A stretch of DNA of 39,937 bases. Source: a virus. The position numbers were made by a program, and so were the translations under genes. Where the stretch lies: IMG/VR virus record IMGVR_UViG_3300045243_000051, positions 1 through 39,937 of that record, one strand, 5' to 3'. The notes under the pieces are model-generated. The model ran no database searches and had not been told where the DNA came from. It was given only the letters and a program-made list of their open reading frames with translations. Of the stretch, positions 15,043 to 22,905 are shown piece by piece (positions within the stretch are counted from its first letter, which is position 1; every line of letters begins with the position of its first letter).

Positions 15043-16116
15043 TCATCGTCCTGGCATCGCACCATTGGCGCGGCGGGCCGCCAACAAAGCCGCTGCATTC
15101 CTGACGTTGGCCTTGGCATCGAACGCCTGTTCGGCGACCTGAACGCGCTCGGTGGGTGCCGGCGGCGGCGGTGCGCCCCGCACTGGCGCCTGTAGCCGTG
15201 TGGCCGGTGCTGCGGTCTTGGCGCCCTCCACCCAGCGATCGAACATCGCGGCTTTCATCATCGTGCGTAAGTGGTGAGCGCTGGTCAGGCCACGGAGTTC
15301 GTCCTGGGTGAAGCCGCCCTTGGTGGTGGCCCATTCCACGATCTGCCGCTGCGCCTGCGCCCGCTCGGTGGGATCGCTCCAGAATGGGAACTCCTTGGCC
15401 AGTTGCTCATTGGCCGCTGCCACCTGCTGCGCCATAGCCCTCTCGTGGGCCTGCTGCTGCAGCGCCGTGAGGTTGCCGAGGCGCCCCTGTTCCTCGCGCG
15501 ACGCCTCGTATTGTGCGAGTTCGCGTAGATACCGCTGCGGGTCGGTTTCCAGCAGCGCCGCATCAGGCCGCGCCACGCCCTGCACCGTCTGGGCTAGTCG
15601 CTGCAACTCCGGCTGGATATACGGCAGCACGGTGGCCAGGGCTTCCTGCTGTGCGGCGAGGGAGCGACGCTGGTCCGCCAGTTCCTGACTCTTTTTCGTG
15701 TAGTCCGCCGACTTCAGCACCGCCTCGCGCAGTTGCTGCGTGGTGTAGCGCTGACCCTCGATCTCGACGGCTGTGCCATCGATCGGCGGAGCTGCCGGCG
15801 CGCCTTCCGGTGGTGCGCCACCAGGCACGCCCAGGGCGCGCTCCATGGCACTGAGGCCGGTCTCGGCCTTGTTGGCGGCATTCTGCTCCTGCCGCGCCTC
15901 TGGCGGCTTCGCAGCCGTGTTGACGGCTTGCGTGGCCTCGTTGGGTGCCGGGCGGCGCTCGGGTGCTGTGGACTCTGGTGCGCCCTGTTGGCGACGCTGC
16001 TGGCTGAGCAGCCGGGCGGCCTCGGAGACGGAGATGGCGGGCTGCGACGCCGGCGGCGGAGAGCTTTCGCCGCCACCTTCAGCCGGACCGGCGGGTGCGG
16101 AGGTAGATTCACTCAT
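15043..16116 (-). CDS. Scaffolding protein
   Basis: A 357-residue, highly charged protein rich in Ala, Gln, Glu and Pro. The N-terminal ~110 residues are disordered-looking (STSAPAGPAEGGGESS, many Pro). Residues about 130-290 are long amphipathic helices (KSADYTKKSQELADQRRSLA, RYLRELAQYEASREEQ), followed by a Pro-rich segment and a basic C-terminal helix. Composition and the portal-scaffold-capsid order identify it as the head scaffold, which guides shell assembly and leaves before packaging. Confidence 0.8.
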   Translation of the reverse strand: MSESTSAPAGPAEGGGESSPPPASQPAISVSEAARLLSQQRRQQGAPESTAPERRPAPNEATQAVNTAAKPPEARQEQNAANKAETGLSAMERALGVPGGAPPEGAPAAPPIDGTAVEIEGQRYTTQQLREAVLKSADYTKKSQELADQRRSLAAQQEALATVLPYIQPELQRLAQTVQGVARPDAALLETDPQRYLRELAQYEASREEQGRLGNLTALQQQAHERAMAQQVAAANEQLAKEFPFWSDPTERAQAQRQIVEWATTKGGFTQDELRGLTSAHHLRTMMKAAMFDRWVEGAKTAAPATRLQAPVRGAPPPPAPTERVQVAEQAFDAKANVRNAAALLAARRANGAMPGR

Positions 16117-16123
16117 GGGTCAC

Positions 16124-16384
16124 CTATTCAAACGCCTTGACGCGCTCGGCTTCGTCGCGCGCCGCATCGACGTAATCCACCGCCGCCTCCAACGCGCCGC
16201 GAAACCGCCCCAGCGCCAGCACCATCTGCCGGTTGGCCTCGCGCTGTACCACGTCATCGGCGATGATCGCCTTCGTCGTGGCGTCCTCGATCAGCGTGTT
16301 GAGCACGTCGTTGAAGATCTTGTCGGACAGCAGCCGCTTCGCGCCCTCGGCGGCGATGATCTGGTCGGTGGTCAGTTGCGGCAT
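16124..16384 (-). CDS. Small helical head-region protein (86 aa)
   Basis: Starts MPQLTTDQIIAAEGAKRLLS. It is nearly all helix with a repeated acidic/basic pattern (NDVLNTLIEDATTKAIIADD, ALEAAVDYVDAARDEAERV). It lies eight bases upstream of the scaffold start. Small helical proteins in this position are common in podoviruses; function is unknown. A head assembly accessory role is an inference. Confidence 0.7.
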   Translation of the reverse strand: MPQLTTDQIIAAEGAKRLLSDKIFNDVLNTLIEDATTKAIIADDVVQREANRQMVLALGRFRGALEAAVDYVDAARDEAERVKAFE

Positions 16385-16386
16385 GT

Positions 16387-16695
16387 TCAGATCGGTAGTT
16401 GCTGTGACTCACCGAACATCGGTTCCAATATGGCCCGCTTGCGTTCTGGCGGCATCAAAGAATCGTTGACAACTACCCAGATGACTTCCCGCTCATACAA
16501 TTGGCGAAGGTATTCCAATGGATCGGTCTTAAGCAATGAAGTTGCCGGCCTGTTAGGTCTAGCCTTGGCCTCCTCAACCAACTTGTACAACTTCTCCAAC
16601 CGAGAATCGAGTAGAGGTAAAACAAGAGCTAAAGCCTCCTCTCGCGCCGCGACCGCACGCTCCCGCTCATCCAACGTAGGTTTACGCCTAGGCAT
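16387..16695 (-). CDS. Low-GC hypothetical protein beside the portal gene (102 aa)
   Basis: A 102-residue helical, charged protein starting MPRRKPTLDERERAVAAREEA, with a long coiled-coil-like N-terminal half. It overlaps the portal stop by eight bases. GC is near 50% while portal and scaffold on either side are near 68%, so it looks like a recent addition. The lone YLRQLYERE segment resembles the scaffold's YLRELAQYE, which could be chance or a shared helix type. Function unknown. Confidence 0.65.
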   Translation of the reverse strand: MPRRKPTLDERERAVAAREEALALVLPLLDSRLEKLYKLVEEAKARPNRPATSLLKTDPLEYLRQLYEREVIWVVVNDSLMPPERKRAILEPMFGESQQLPI

Positions 16696-19414
16696 TGACG
16701 CCCCCTCCCGGCATAGGCAGCGGCGGGCCGCCCGGCCCCATCAGCGGCGACATCGCCGCACGCTGCGTTAGCATGCCGTAAGCGCTCGGTGGCCCACGGC
16801 CGCCGATCAGCGCGCTCTTCACGGCAGCGGCGGTGGCCGGGTCCATCCCGCCACCAGGCGGCCTTGGCTGCGGCTGTGGCGGCATCATCGGTGGCCGAGG
16901 CCCAGCCGGTGGCATCATCGGCGGCGCAGCGCCCTGCGGCGGCTTCGGTGGCTGCTGCGGCTGCCCGGTCGCCGGCGGCTGCGGGCTGGTGGGCGCTGGG
17001 AGATCGCCCAAAAGTCCCACCGCCGGGGCCTGGCTTTTCATCGCGGCGCGGAACTCATCATAGCTCGGCGCCGGCGTGCCAAACTGGGCGGCAGCCACCC
17101 AGGTCTTGGACCACGCATCGAGCGCCGCCTTGTCGCGCTCGCGGTCATCATCGATCAGCATCTGCGCGCGCTTGGTCTGCTGGTCGGCCCGGTCGTTCTC
17201 CACATCGGCTGCCGTCTTGGCCTGCTGCACCTGCGCCAGCAGCATATCCGTATTCGGCTGCTGCGGTGCCGGCGGCGGCTTGAACCCCGGCGGCAACGCC
17301 TTGAAGTAGCTGCTCACGTCCGAGATGGAGACCGTCTCCAGCATGCGCGCCAGCGTGTTGCGATACTCGGGAATGCCGGCCAGCGGGTTGTCCATCCCGC
17401 CCACCTGCATAATCTGCTCCTGCTTCTGGGCAATCGCCTGCAGCATCGCCAGCCGCTCGTGCGGCATGCCCTTGCCACCGACGTTGATGGAGGTCTCCCA
17501 CATCGTCGCCAGCGCCCGCGGATCGATCGAAATCCACTCACCGCGTATCCGCACGACGTTGGGCCTATCCTGCTGCCGCGCCATCATGCGCAGAATGCCG
17601 GCATAGAGCGGTGCCAGGCCGGTCTCGGCGAGGGTGCGCGCCACCATGTCCAGGCGGTCCTGCGCGGCGCTGCTCTGCTGGCTCACCGCCACCGGCGAGG
17701 TGGACTGCAACTCGTCCACCGTGAGACCGGCGCTGGCTCTGGTGATGCCTGTTCTGGACTCTCGGATCGCCTCCAGCACGTCCATCACCGGCAGCGCTTC
17801 CTTGCCGGCAAACGGCTTCACCAGTTCCGCCACCGCACCTTGTTGGGCAACCCGGATGATGCTGCCGATCGCCGTCTGGCGTACGTCTGCCAGGTTCGCC
17901 TGCCCGATCACCACCGCCGTGCGCGGGAACATCGCCTGTCCCAGCGAGTCCAGCACCGCACGCATCACCCGGCTTTCCACCCGCTGCAGGTCCATGACCA
18001 TATCGGCCTGGCTGCTGCCGATAATCCGTCCCGGCTCCCGGTAGGGCGTGAAGCAGGCCAGCGGGATCTCGTCGCAGCGCTCCCACTGCACCAGCGTCGA
18101 GGCGTCGCCCAGCATATGCACATGGATCAGCTCGGCGCGGTTGTCGCCATCGGTGTCGCACCTGATCCAACCCTCGGCATAGCGCACGATGCCCATGCTG
18201 CGGTCGTTGGGTGGCGCGCCCTTGATGTTGTAGCCCTGCGCATAGTCCCGCGCGATGATCTCCTGGCGCTGCCGGGTTCGCATCATCGAATCGCGGTGCG
18301 CCAGCACCTTGTCCTCGGGCAACCCCATCTCGATCAGGTCGCTGGCCGCGACATCCCGCACATGGAACACCGCACGCGCGCCCTCGACGGTGGCAGCATC
18401 AGCGACTACCCAGACGCACTCCGCCGCCACCGCCTCGATCACCGGCCACGATTGTTGGGCGCTGCGGGTGATAGTCGCCGACCAGTATTCCGCCGGGGCG
18501 CCCTGGCTCAGATACATCTGCCCGTCCGGCGTCTTGGCCAGCGCCTCCTGCTCGCGCTGCAGCATCGGCCGGCGCACGATGCGCTGCGCCTCGATACCAG
18601 GTTCGGCGAGCAGCATCTGCAACTGCGGCAGCAGCAGCCCCTCGCACACCTCGGTGCGGATCTGCTGTCGCTTGCCCCAGTACCAACGCACCCAGCCGGC
18701 CTTGCGGGTCAGCGCATCGAGCAGCGCGTCGTGCAGCACCGTCCACCCCTTGTTCGCGGTGAACAGCGCCCAGCGGCAGTAATCCGTCGCCTGCCGCGCC
18801 AGCGTGGTGGCCAACTGGTCGTTGCCGGTGATCTCACTGCTGATCGGCTCGAACGACACCGGATCTTCCACGGCGGTGAACAGCCGCAGCAGCGAGGGCA
18901 ATGTCTGGCGGATGGTGTCCCTGACGACCGTGAGGACAATTTGGGACCGGCCCGTCGCCTCGTCGCCGAACGGGCGGCCGGCATAGTATTGGCTCGCAGT
19001 AATACGCTCGCGGCTCAAGTATTGGTCGTAGTTCTGCGCGATCTTGAAGTAATACCGCGCGACGGAAGTGATCTCCTCGTCCGTCTTGCCGAGACGTTCA
19101 AAGATGACCTCGGTTTGCCAAGCAGCGCCATCTGGCTTGGCGGCGGGCCGCAACCCTGCCGCATACTTGCGAAGCTGGGCCGGCAGTTGGTCGTCAGTGT
19201 CGATGTCCGCCTCGCTGTCCTTGGGCGGCAGCAGATAGGCCAGCACCTGCTCGGCGCCGAGCTGCATGCCGGCGGGGCGCATGCCCTGCGGCACCAGTCC
19301 GGGGATCTGCGGCATCGGTGGCGGTCCGGCGAACGACTGCGCCGACGGGCCAAGCAGGCTGCCGGGCGGCATTGGCGGCGGAGCGCCGGGCGGTGGTGGC
19401 AGCATGCCGCTCAT
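16688..19414 (-). CDS. Portal protein
   Basis: A 908-residue protein. After a Pro-rich N-terminus, residues about 90-700 match P22-type portals of SU10-like phages (ARYYFKIAQNYDQYLSRERI, SQIVLTVVRDTIRQTLPSLLRLF, EGWIRCDTDGDNRAELIHVH, ACFTPYREPGRIIGSSQADM, RTGITRASAGL). A helical barrel-like segment (QVQQAKTAADVENDRADQQT) and a long Pro/Gly-rich tail follow. It forms the dodecameric DNA channel and the terminase docking site. The start overlaps the small upstream gene (ATGA at 19411). Confidence 0.9.
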   Translation of the reverse strand: MSGMLPPPPGAPPPMPPGSLLGPSAQSFAGPPPMPQIPGLVPQGMRPAGMQLGAEQVLAYLLPPKDSEADIDTDDQLPAQLRKYAAGLRPAAKPDGAAWQTEVIFERLGKTDEEITSVARYYFKIAQNYDQYLSRERITASQYYAGRPFGDEATGRSQIVLTVVRDTIRQTLPSLLRLFTAVEDPVSFEPISSEITGNDQLATTLARQATDYCRWALFTANKGWTVLHDALLDALTRKAGWVRWYWGKRQQIRTEVCEGLLLPQLQMLLAEPGIEAQRIVRRPMLQREQEALAKTPDGQMYLSQGAPAEYWSATITRSAQQSWPVIEAVAAECVWVVADAATVEGARAVFHVRDVAASDLIEMGLPEDKVLAHRDSMMRTRQRQEIIARDYAQGYNIKGAPPNDRSMGIVRYAEGWIRCDTDGDNRAELIHVHMLGDASTLVQWERCDEIPLACFTPYREPGRIIGSSQADMVMDLQRVESRVMRAVLDSLGQAMFPRTAVVIGQANLADVRQTAIGSIIRVAQQGAVAELVKPFAGKEALPVMDVLEAIRESRTGITRASAGLTVDELQSTSPVAVSQQSSAAQDRLDMVARTLAETGLAPLYAGILRMMARQQDRPNVVRIRGEWISIDPRALATMWETSINVGGKGMPHERLAMLQAIAQKQEQIMQVGGMDNPLAGIPEYRNTLARMLETVSISDVSSYFKALPPGFKPPPAPQQPNTDMLLAQVQQAKTAADVENDRADQQTKRAQMLIDDDRERDKAALDAWSKTWVAAAQFGTPAPSYDEFRAAMKSQAPAVGLLGDLPAPTSPQPPATGQPQQPPKPPQGAAPPMMPPAGPRPPMMPPQPQPRPPGGGMDPATAAAVKSALIGGRGPPSAYGMLTQRAAMSPLMGPGGPPLPMPGGGVNA

Positions 19415-19632
19415 GGCTCGGTCCCTACGTATGGCCGCATCTCAATGTACGCCTCGATCAGACAAGCAAGGGACTGTGCCTTCAGTTCACGCGCATCGTC
19501 GCGTGGTAGACGCACTGCCTTGCGTTCTTTAGGATACTCATTTGCCAGCCACCAACGCCGCAGATGTTGCCGTACATCAGGATCAAGCTCCCACCATACC
19601 GCCTCCCAAAGACCGTCAGCCCGCAGCGTCAT
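19411..19632 (-). CDS. Small hypothetical protein between TerL and portal (73 aa)
   Basis: Starts MTLRADGLWEAVWWELDPDV and is rich in Trp, Arg and Leu (RRWWLANEYPKERKAVRLPR). It overlaps both neighbours as ATGA (19411-19414 and 19629-19632), so it is translationally coupled to terminase and portal. No recognised domain. It may modulate packaging, but this is positional inference only. Confidence 0.7.
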   Translation of the reverse strand: MTLRADGLWEAVWWELDPDVRQHLRRWWLANEYPKERKAVRLPRDDARELKAQSLACLIEAYIEMRPYVGTEP

Positions 19633-21083
19633 ACGTAATCCCCTGCCGTGAGGTCCATGCGCATCGCTCGGTTGTCGTGCAAGCCCGAGGTCATGCCACT
19701 GGCTATGCCCAGGCCCTGCTCGCAGAACGTCAGCGCCAATGCATCGAGGTGATCGCACGACGGCAACCCACGACTGCGCATGGACTGCTTGCTCTCCACC
19801 TGCATCCGGCCGTCACTCAGGAACGCATAACGCGGCATCACGAGGTCATCCCGCAGTTGGTCGTGCCGAGGTAGCCTCACCGCCCGCGTCTCCAACCATT
19901 CCCGCACACGCACCAGAAGCTCATCGCGCAATCTGGCAAACCGCCCACTAACGGAGGATGTCTCACCAACGTTAATCCCAAGGATTGGTAGGTTCTGCTC
20001 GTGCAAGCGATCCACAACACCCGCGCCGACACCAATCACATCGATGCAGATAAGCCCTGGCTTGGAGCCGATTTGCGCGTCATACTCAGCCTTGATCGCC
20101 CCTGCTAAGCTCATCGTATCCACCTGGTGCCAGACACGCGGCATCTCTGGAACGACATTGCCCCTACGCTTGATCAACACGCTGGCGTCATTCCCGAACC
20201 TAGCGATATCGACTCCCCAGATTTCTGTTGCGGTCAGATCCAACGCCACGTCACGCGCCATGGCGGAATCAACCAAGCCGGCCGGGATTAGGGTGTTGTC
20301 GTCCTGTGCCGGAAATTCGCCGAGCACGCGCACCCTGTAGGCGTTGCTGTCCTGGCCGTACCGCTCGGCGATTTCCTCAGCGAAACCCTTTGCCACGCGC
20401 GGGCTGTCGATGCTGGACACCCTGATGCAATGCCAGCGGTCGCGTTCGAGGACATGCGTTCGCCAGAAGTAGCCGGAACTGCGAACGGGATTGCCGATCA
20501 GCAGCGTGGTGGCCCCTGGGGAGGACATAGAACCACCCGCCGCCTCGAATACCGCCTCGGGTATGCCTGATGCCTCATCAGCCACCAGCAGCACGTTGGT
20601 CGAGTGGATGCCTGCCATAGCCTCCGGCTGCTCAGGCCGCGATGTGCGGGCCGTGATGAACGACTCGGGGTCCGACTTTAAGGAAATATGGTCGTTGGTG
20701 ATCGACCACAGACTGCGCCAGCCTTCTGGCAGTATATTGAACCACTTCTGAGTTTCTGGCCAAAGAACGTCTGATAGTTGTGGTGCTGTTGGCGCCGTTA
20801 CTGCCACCTTGAATGGAGCCCTAGTATTCGCGTACCAGCACATCACCCAGGCGGCGAGACAACTCTTACCAACGCCATGCCCGCTGCGTATGGACACACG
20901 CGTGTGGCCTCGTGCGAAAGCCCGTAATGCCTGGATCTGCCACGGGTCCGGCTCCGCGCCCAGAACCTCCCGCACGAAGGCAATCGGTGCCCTACCATAG
21001 CGTGCCATGGCTACGGCAAAGGGATTTTGCGCGGCAGCTATCGCGTCGCCCCAGTTAGACGGCATGTGTTCGGCGTCGTTCAT
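19629..21083 (-). CDS. terL: Terminase large subunit
   Basis: A 484-residue packaging motor. The ATPase domain has Walker A RSGHGVGKS (residues 66-74) and Walker B VLLVADE (164-170). The C-terminal RNase H-like nuclease has its first acidic motif at VDIARFGND (291-299), a second at GLICIDVIGVG (about 340) and a third at CDHLDALAL (about 445). It cuts concatemeric DNA and pumps it into the prohead through the portal. The remnant endonuclease leader starts a few bases upstream of its ATG. Confidence 0.93.
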   Translation of the reverse strand: MNDAEHMPSNWGDAIAAAQNPFAVAMARYGRAPIAFVREVLGAEPDPWQIQALRAFARGHTRVSIRSGHGVGKSCLAAWVMCWYANTRAPFKVAVTAPTAPQLSDVLWPETQKWFNILPEGWRSLWSITNDHISLKSDPESFITARTSRPEQPEAMAGIHSTNVLLVADEASGIPEAVFEAAGGSMSSPGATTLLIGNPVRSSGYFWRTHVLERDRWHCIRVSSIDSPRVAKGFAEEIAERYGQDSNAYRVRVLGEFPAQDDNTLIPAGLVDSAMARDVALDLTATEIWGVDIARFGNDASVLIKRRGNVVPEMPRVWHQVDTMSLAGAIKAEYDAQIGSKPGLICIDVIGVGAGVVDRLHEQNLPILGINVGETSSVSGRFARLRDELLVRVREWLETRAVRLPRHDQLRDDLVMPRYAFLSDGRMQVESKQSMRSRGLPSCDHLDALALTFCEQGLGIASGMTSGLHDNRAMRMDLTAGDYV

Positions 21084-21089
21084 GTGCTA

Positions 21090-21161
21090 TGTTTCAAGCG
21101 GAGAACGGGGCGTTTGCCGCGCCACCGCTCTCCTCACCAATGACCTGTTATGGAGGATCAT
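21090..21161 (+). promoter_or_regulatory. Endonuclease leader 4 (of the truncated copy)
   Basis: TG, one base, TTCAAG (hexamer at 21093-21098) is followed by a hairpin at 21100-21133: GGAGA/TCTCC at the base, a mismatch and a bulge, then GGCG/CGCC around a 7-nt loop. TCACCA follows, then GGAGG and the GTG at 21162, 28 bases after the stem. The full layout of the intact copies is kept although the gene behind it is truncated. Confidence 0.55.
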
Positions 21162-21308
21162 GTGGCTCTCAGGAAACTGCCAGATCGCGCCCTCGTACGC
21201 GAGCTTCATCATGGCAGTGGGTCAGGTGCTGAAACAACAAGGTCTCATTTAAGCGGCGGCAGGGTTTCAGCGTGGCTCACGGGTCCAGCCGTGCATTCCG
21301 CCGCCTGA
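21150..21308 (+). pseudogene. Truncated HNH endonuclease remnant
   Basis: The first residues after the GTG at 21162 (VALRKLPDRALVRE) align with the N-terminus of the intact copy at 32516 (MALKTLPDREYVREC), at DNA level as well. After about 14 codons similarity stops and the frame runs into unrelated sequence to a stop at 21306-21308. An ATG at 21150 is in frame upstream. No HNH or AP2 motif remains. The 3' end overlaps the end of the convergent 91-aa gene. Confidence 0.6.
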
Positions 21309-21552
21309 CGAACTCGGCGATGGCTGGCTTTACGAGAGCGCAGCGCTCGCCGTCGCACGCCTTGTGGCGGTAACCATGCTGATTCGGCTCTGCATAGAGG
21401 CTGGGGCCATACTTGCTGATGAACCCGCCGATCTGCGTGCAGACGGCCCACGCGGACTTGTAACCAAATGCCGCGCCTATCTCGCGCTGCTTGATGCCAC
21501 TGGCCCACTGTGCGGCGGCGAAGCACGCGTCCTCGTCCGTCCATCTGTGCAT
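21277..21552 (-). CDS. GcrA/Myb-like DNA-binding protein (91 aa)
   Basis: Starts MHRWTDEDACFAAAQWASGI. The Trp-Thr-Asp-Glu opening and the helix-turn-helix QREIGAAFGYKSAWAVCTQI resemble GcrA- or SANT/Myb-type DNA-binding proteins. The ATG at 21552 follows AGGGG at good spacing. Being directly upstream of TerL in the late operon it could be an alternative terminase small subunit or a late regulator. The protein at 22534 is the other TerS candidate. Confidence 0.65.
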   Translation of the reverse strand: MHRWTDEDACFAAAQWASGIKQREIGAAFGYKSAWAVCTQIGGFISKYGPSLYAEPNQHGYRHKACDGERCALVKPAIAEFVRRRNARLDP

Positions 21553-21576
21553 GGACACCCCTTCATAGTGAACACA

Positions 21577-21687
21577 TCACCACACGAACGCGAACCACGC
21601 AGCTAACGCACACGAGAACACGAGCCACACGCCAGCAACCACACCAATGCGCGACGCGGCGAGCCGCATCGCGCGCATCACGGCCAT
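21577..21687 (-). CDS. Small membrane protein (36 aa), first gene of the late operon
   Basis: Starts MAVMRAMRLAASRIGVVAGV, with one hydrophobic segment (VVAGVWLVFSCALAAWFAFV) reaching the C-terminus. The ribosome-binding region (TATGAAGGGGTG) is nearly identical to that of the next gene at 21552, which supports this ATG. It may be a holin-like or leader peptide, but size and hydrophobicity are the only clues. Confidence 0.5.
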   Translation of the reverse strand: MAVMRAMRLAASRIGVVAGVWLVFSCALAAWFAFVW

Positions 21688-21710
21688 CGGCCACCCCTTC
21701 ATACGGTCGT

Positions 21711-21815
21711 TTGCGGATGCATCACGACATTGCACGATGTTAGCGCCCGAAAATAACTGCATCGCAACGCCGTTTTGTCCTTGCAGTTCTGCATCCGCAA
21801 CGCTATTTTGTCGTT
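21711..21815. promoter_or_regulatory. Divergent control region with three copies of a TGCATCCGCAA element
   Basis: Two direct copies, 21757-21782 and 21789-21815, share CTGCATC(C)GCAACGC, then two or three variable bases and TTTTGTC, then TT two bases later. A third copy (TGCATCCGCAA) lies inverted at about 21711-21721. The inverted copy faces the leftward late operon and the direct copies face the rightward small-gene operon. This is the only gap of more than 130 bases in this part of the genome. It is probably a binding site for a phage or host regulator, or a phage-specific promoter element. Confidence 0.55.
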
Positions 21816-21836
21816 ATCGAAACCGGAGACAGACAG

Positions 21837-21986
21837 ATGACCTACTACCTCAAAGCCGCCGCGATCATTGCCCGCCACCCGCTGAACGTGGCTCGCCATC
21901 CGAAGGCCGGATACATCATTCGCACCATCATCCGCCGCGAGTTCCGCCTGCACTGGCTGCGTGATGTGGCGAAGGGGCACAACTGA
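21837..21986 (+). CDS. Small basic protein (49 aa)
   Basis: Starts MTYYLKAAAIIARHPLNVAR after GGAG at 8-base spacing. Rich in Arg, His and Ile (YIIRTIIRREFRLHWLRD) with no recognised domain. It is the first gene of a tightly packed rightward operon (21837-22533) controlled from the divergent repeat region. Early-expressed small basic proteins of this type often bind host factors or DNA, but the function here is unknown. Confidence 0.55.
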   Translation: MTYYLKAAAIIARHPLNVARHPKAGYIIRTIIRREFRLHWLRDVAKGHN

Positions 21987-21989
21987 GCC

Positions 21990-22166
21990 ATGAAAGCCTT
22001 CCGCATATTCCGCAACCACTACTTGTGCGACGCCTGCCCGAACGAATGGAGCGATGAGGCGATGGTTGTAGCGCCGGCATATTGCCCGTGCTGCGATGCA
22101 CGCACCGAACCGTATGACAGCACCGCGCTGCTTGAGGATGTCACTGTAACCGAGGAGATTGAGTGA
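21990..22166 (+). CDS. Zinc-ribbon-like small protein (58 aa)
   Basis: Starts MKAFRIFRNHYLCDACPNEW. CDAC and CPCCDA are separated by about 17 residues, a spacing suited to a four-cysteine zinc ribbon. An acidic tail follows (LLEDVTVTEEIE). It starts four bases after the previous stop and overlaps the next start (TGATG). Probably metal-binding; partner unknown. Confidence 0.6.
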   Translation: MKAFRIFRNHYLCDACPNEWSDEAMVVAPAYCPCCDARTEPYDSTALLEDVTVTEEIE

Positions 22167-22330
22167 TGGACATTTTCACCGAACAGGACTGGCGCGATCA
22201 GTGGTGCGCTATTGACCGCGACACGTACGACGGCGCCGAGGACAGCCGCACACGTAACCAGATCGGCATTGGCAAAACAGAAGCTGCGGCCATCGCCGAT
22301 CTGATGGAACTCATCGAGGACGCCGCATGA
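22166..22330 (+). CDS. Small acidic protein (54 aa)
   Basis: Starts MDIFTEQDWRDQWCAIDRDT. An acidic 54-residue protein with a C-terminal helix (EAAAIADLMELIEDAA). It overlaps both its neighbours by one to four bases (TGATG and ATGA), typical of coupled translation. No recognised family. Confidence 0.55.
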   Translation: MDIFTEQDWRDQWCAIDRDTYDGAEDSRTRNQIGIGKTEAAAIADLMELIEDAA

Positions 22331-22533
22331 CCCCTGCTGAGTTCACCGCGGCGCTCGATGTGCTGGGCTGGTCAAAGCGAGAGCTAGTCCGGCACATCAA
22401 GTGCGACACCAACCTACCACTCGCATGGGAACGCGGTGAGGTTGAGATCCCGCCGCGCATTGAAGCATGGCTTACGAAGCTGGTGAAGTTTCATCTGAAA
22501 CATCCGGCGCCGAAGAACTGGCGCCTGTCGTAG
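22327..22533 (+). CDS. Small helix-turn-helix protein (68 aa)
   Basis: Starts MTPAEFTAALDVLGWSKREL. The segment ALDVLGWSKRELVRHIKCDTNLPLAWERGEVEIP has the register of an Xre-type helix-turn-helix, as in small phage regulators that recognise operator DNA. It ends directly against the stop of the convergent TerS-like gene (22534), with no spacer for a terminator. It could control the divergent region at 21711-21815; that is inference. Confidence 0.6.
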   Translation: MTPAEFTAALDVLGWSKRELVRHIKCDTNLPLAWERGEVEIPPRIEAWLTKLVKFHLKHPAPKNWRLS

Positions 22534-22905
22534 CTATTCGGTTGGTATCGGCGCATCTAGCAAATTGGTTTCCTGCTGCGGCGCAGGCTCAACATGGCCA
22601 TCGATCAACTGCGCTGACATAGCGCGAGCTGCGGCAAGATGCAGGAGGACGACCGAAGTAGCTTCGTCGGCCTCGATGCGCTGCGCTGGCTTGCCGTAAC
22701 CGCGATCTAGCAGCGCATTGGCAGCACCGAGACGCACGCGCGGATCTTCGTCTTTGAGCATTTCGACGACGACTTCGATGCAACGCGGACCATGCACGCG
22801 AGCGAGCGCGGAAATATCGATATTTACTGGCGGTCTGCCGCGCGGATTGCCGGATTGTCCTGGCTTCCAGGCTGCGACAGGCATCTTTTTTGTGCTAGCA
22901 CTCAC
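22534..22905 (-). CDS. TerS-like protein with KPGQSGNPRGRP motif
   Basis: A 123-residue protein with the N-terminal motif WKPGQSGNPRGRP, found in DUF5681-type phage proteins that sit with terminases and are often called small subunits. A HEAT-like segment follows (EMLKDEDPRVRLGAANALLDRGYGKP), which also occurs in that group. It overlaps the NusG-like gene (ATGA at 22902). Terminase small subunit is the best call, but it lies in the early operon 1.5 kb from terL. Confidence 0.6.
   Translation of the reverse strand: MSASTKKMPVAAWKPGQSGNPRGRPPVNIDISALARVHGPRCIEVVVEMLKDEDPRVRLGAANALLDRGYGKPAQRIEADEATSVVLLHLAAARAMSAQLIDGHVEPAPQQETNLLDAPIPTE

Noticed and set aside
17459-19651. A 730-codon open frame on the plus strand opposite the portal gene
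   Set aside because: It is the mirror of a long high-GC gene whose codon pattern keeps the opposite strand open; residues are His/Arg-rich and match no family, while the minus-strand product is a clear portal.
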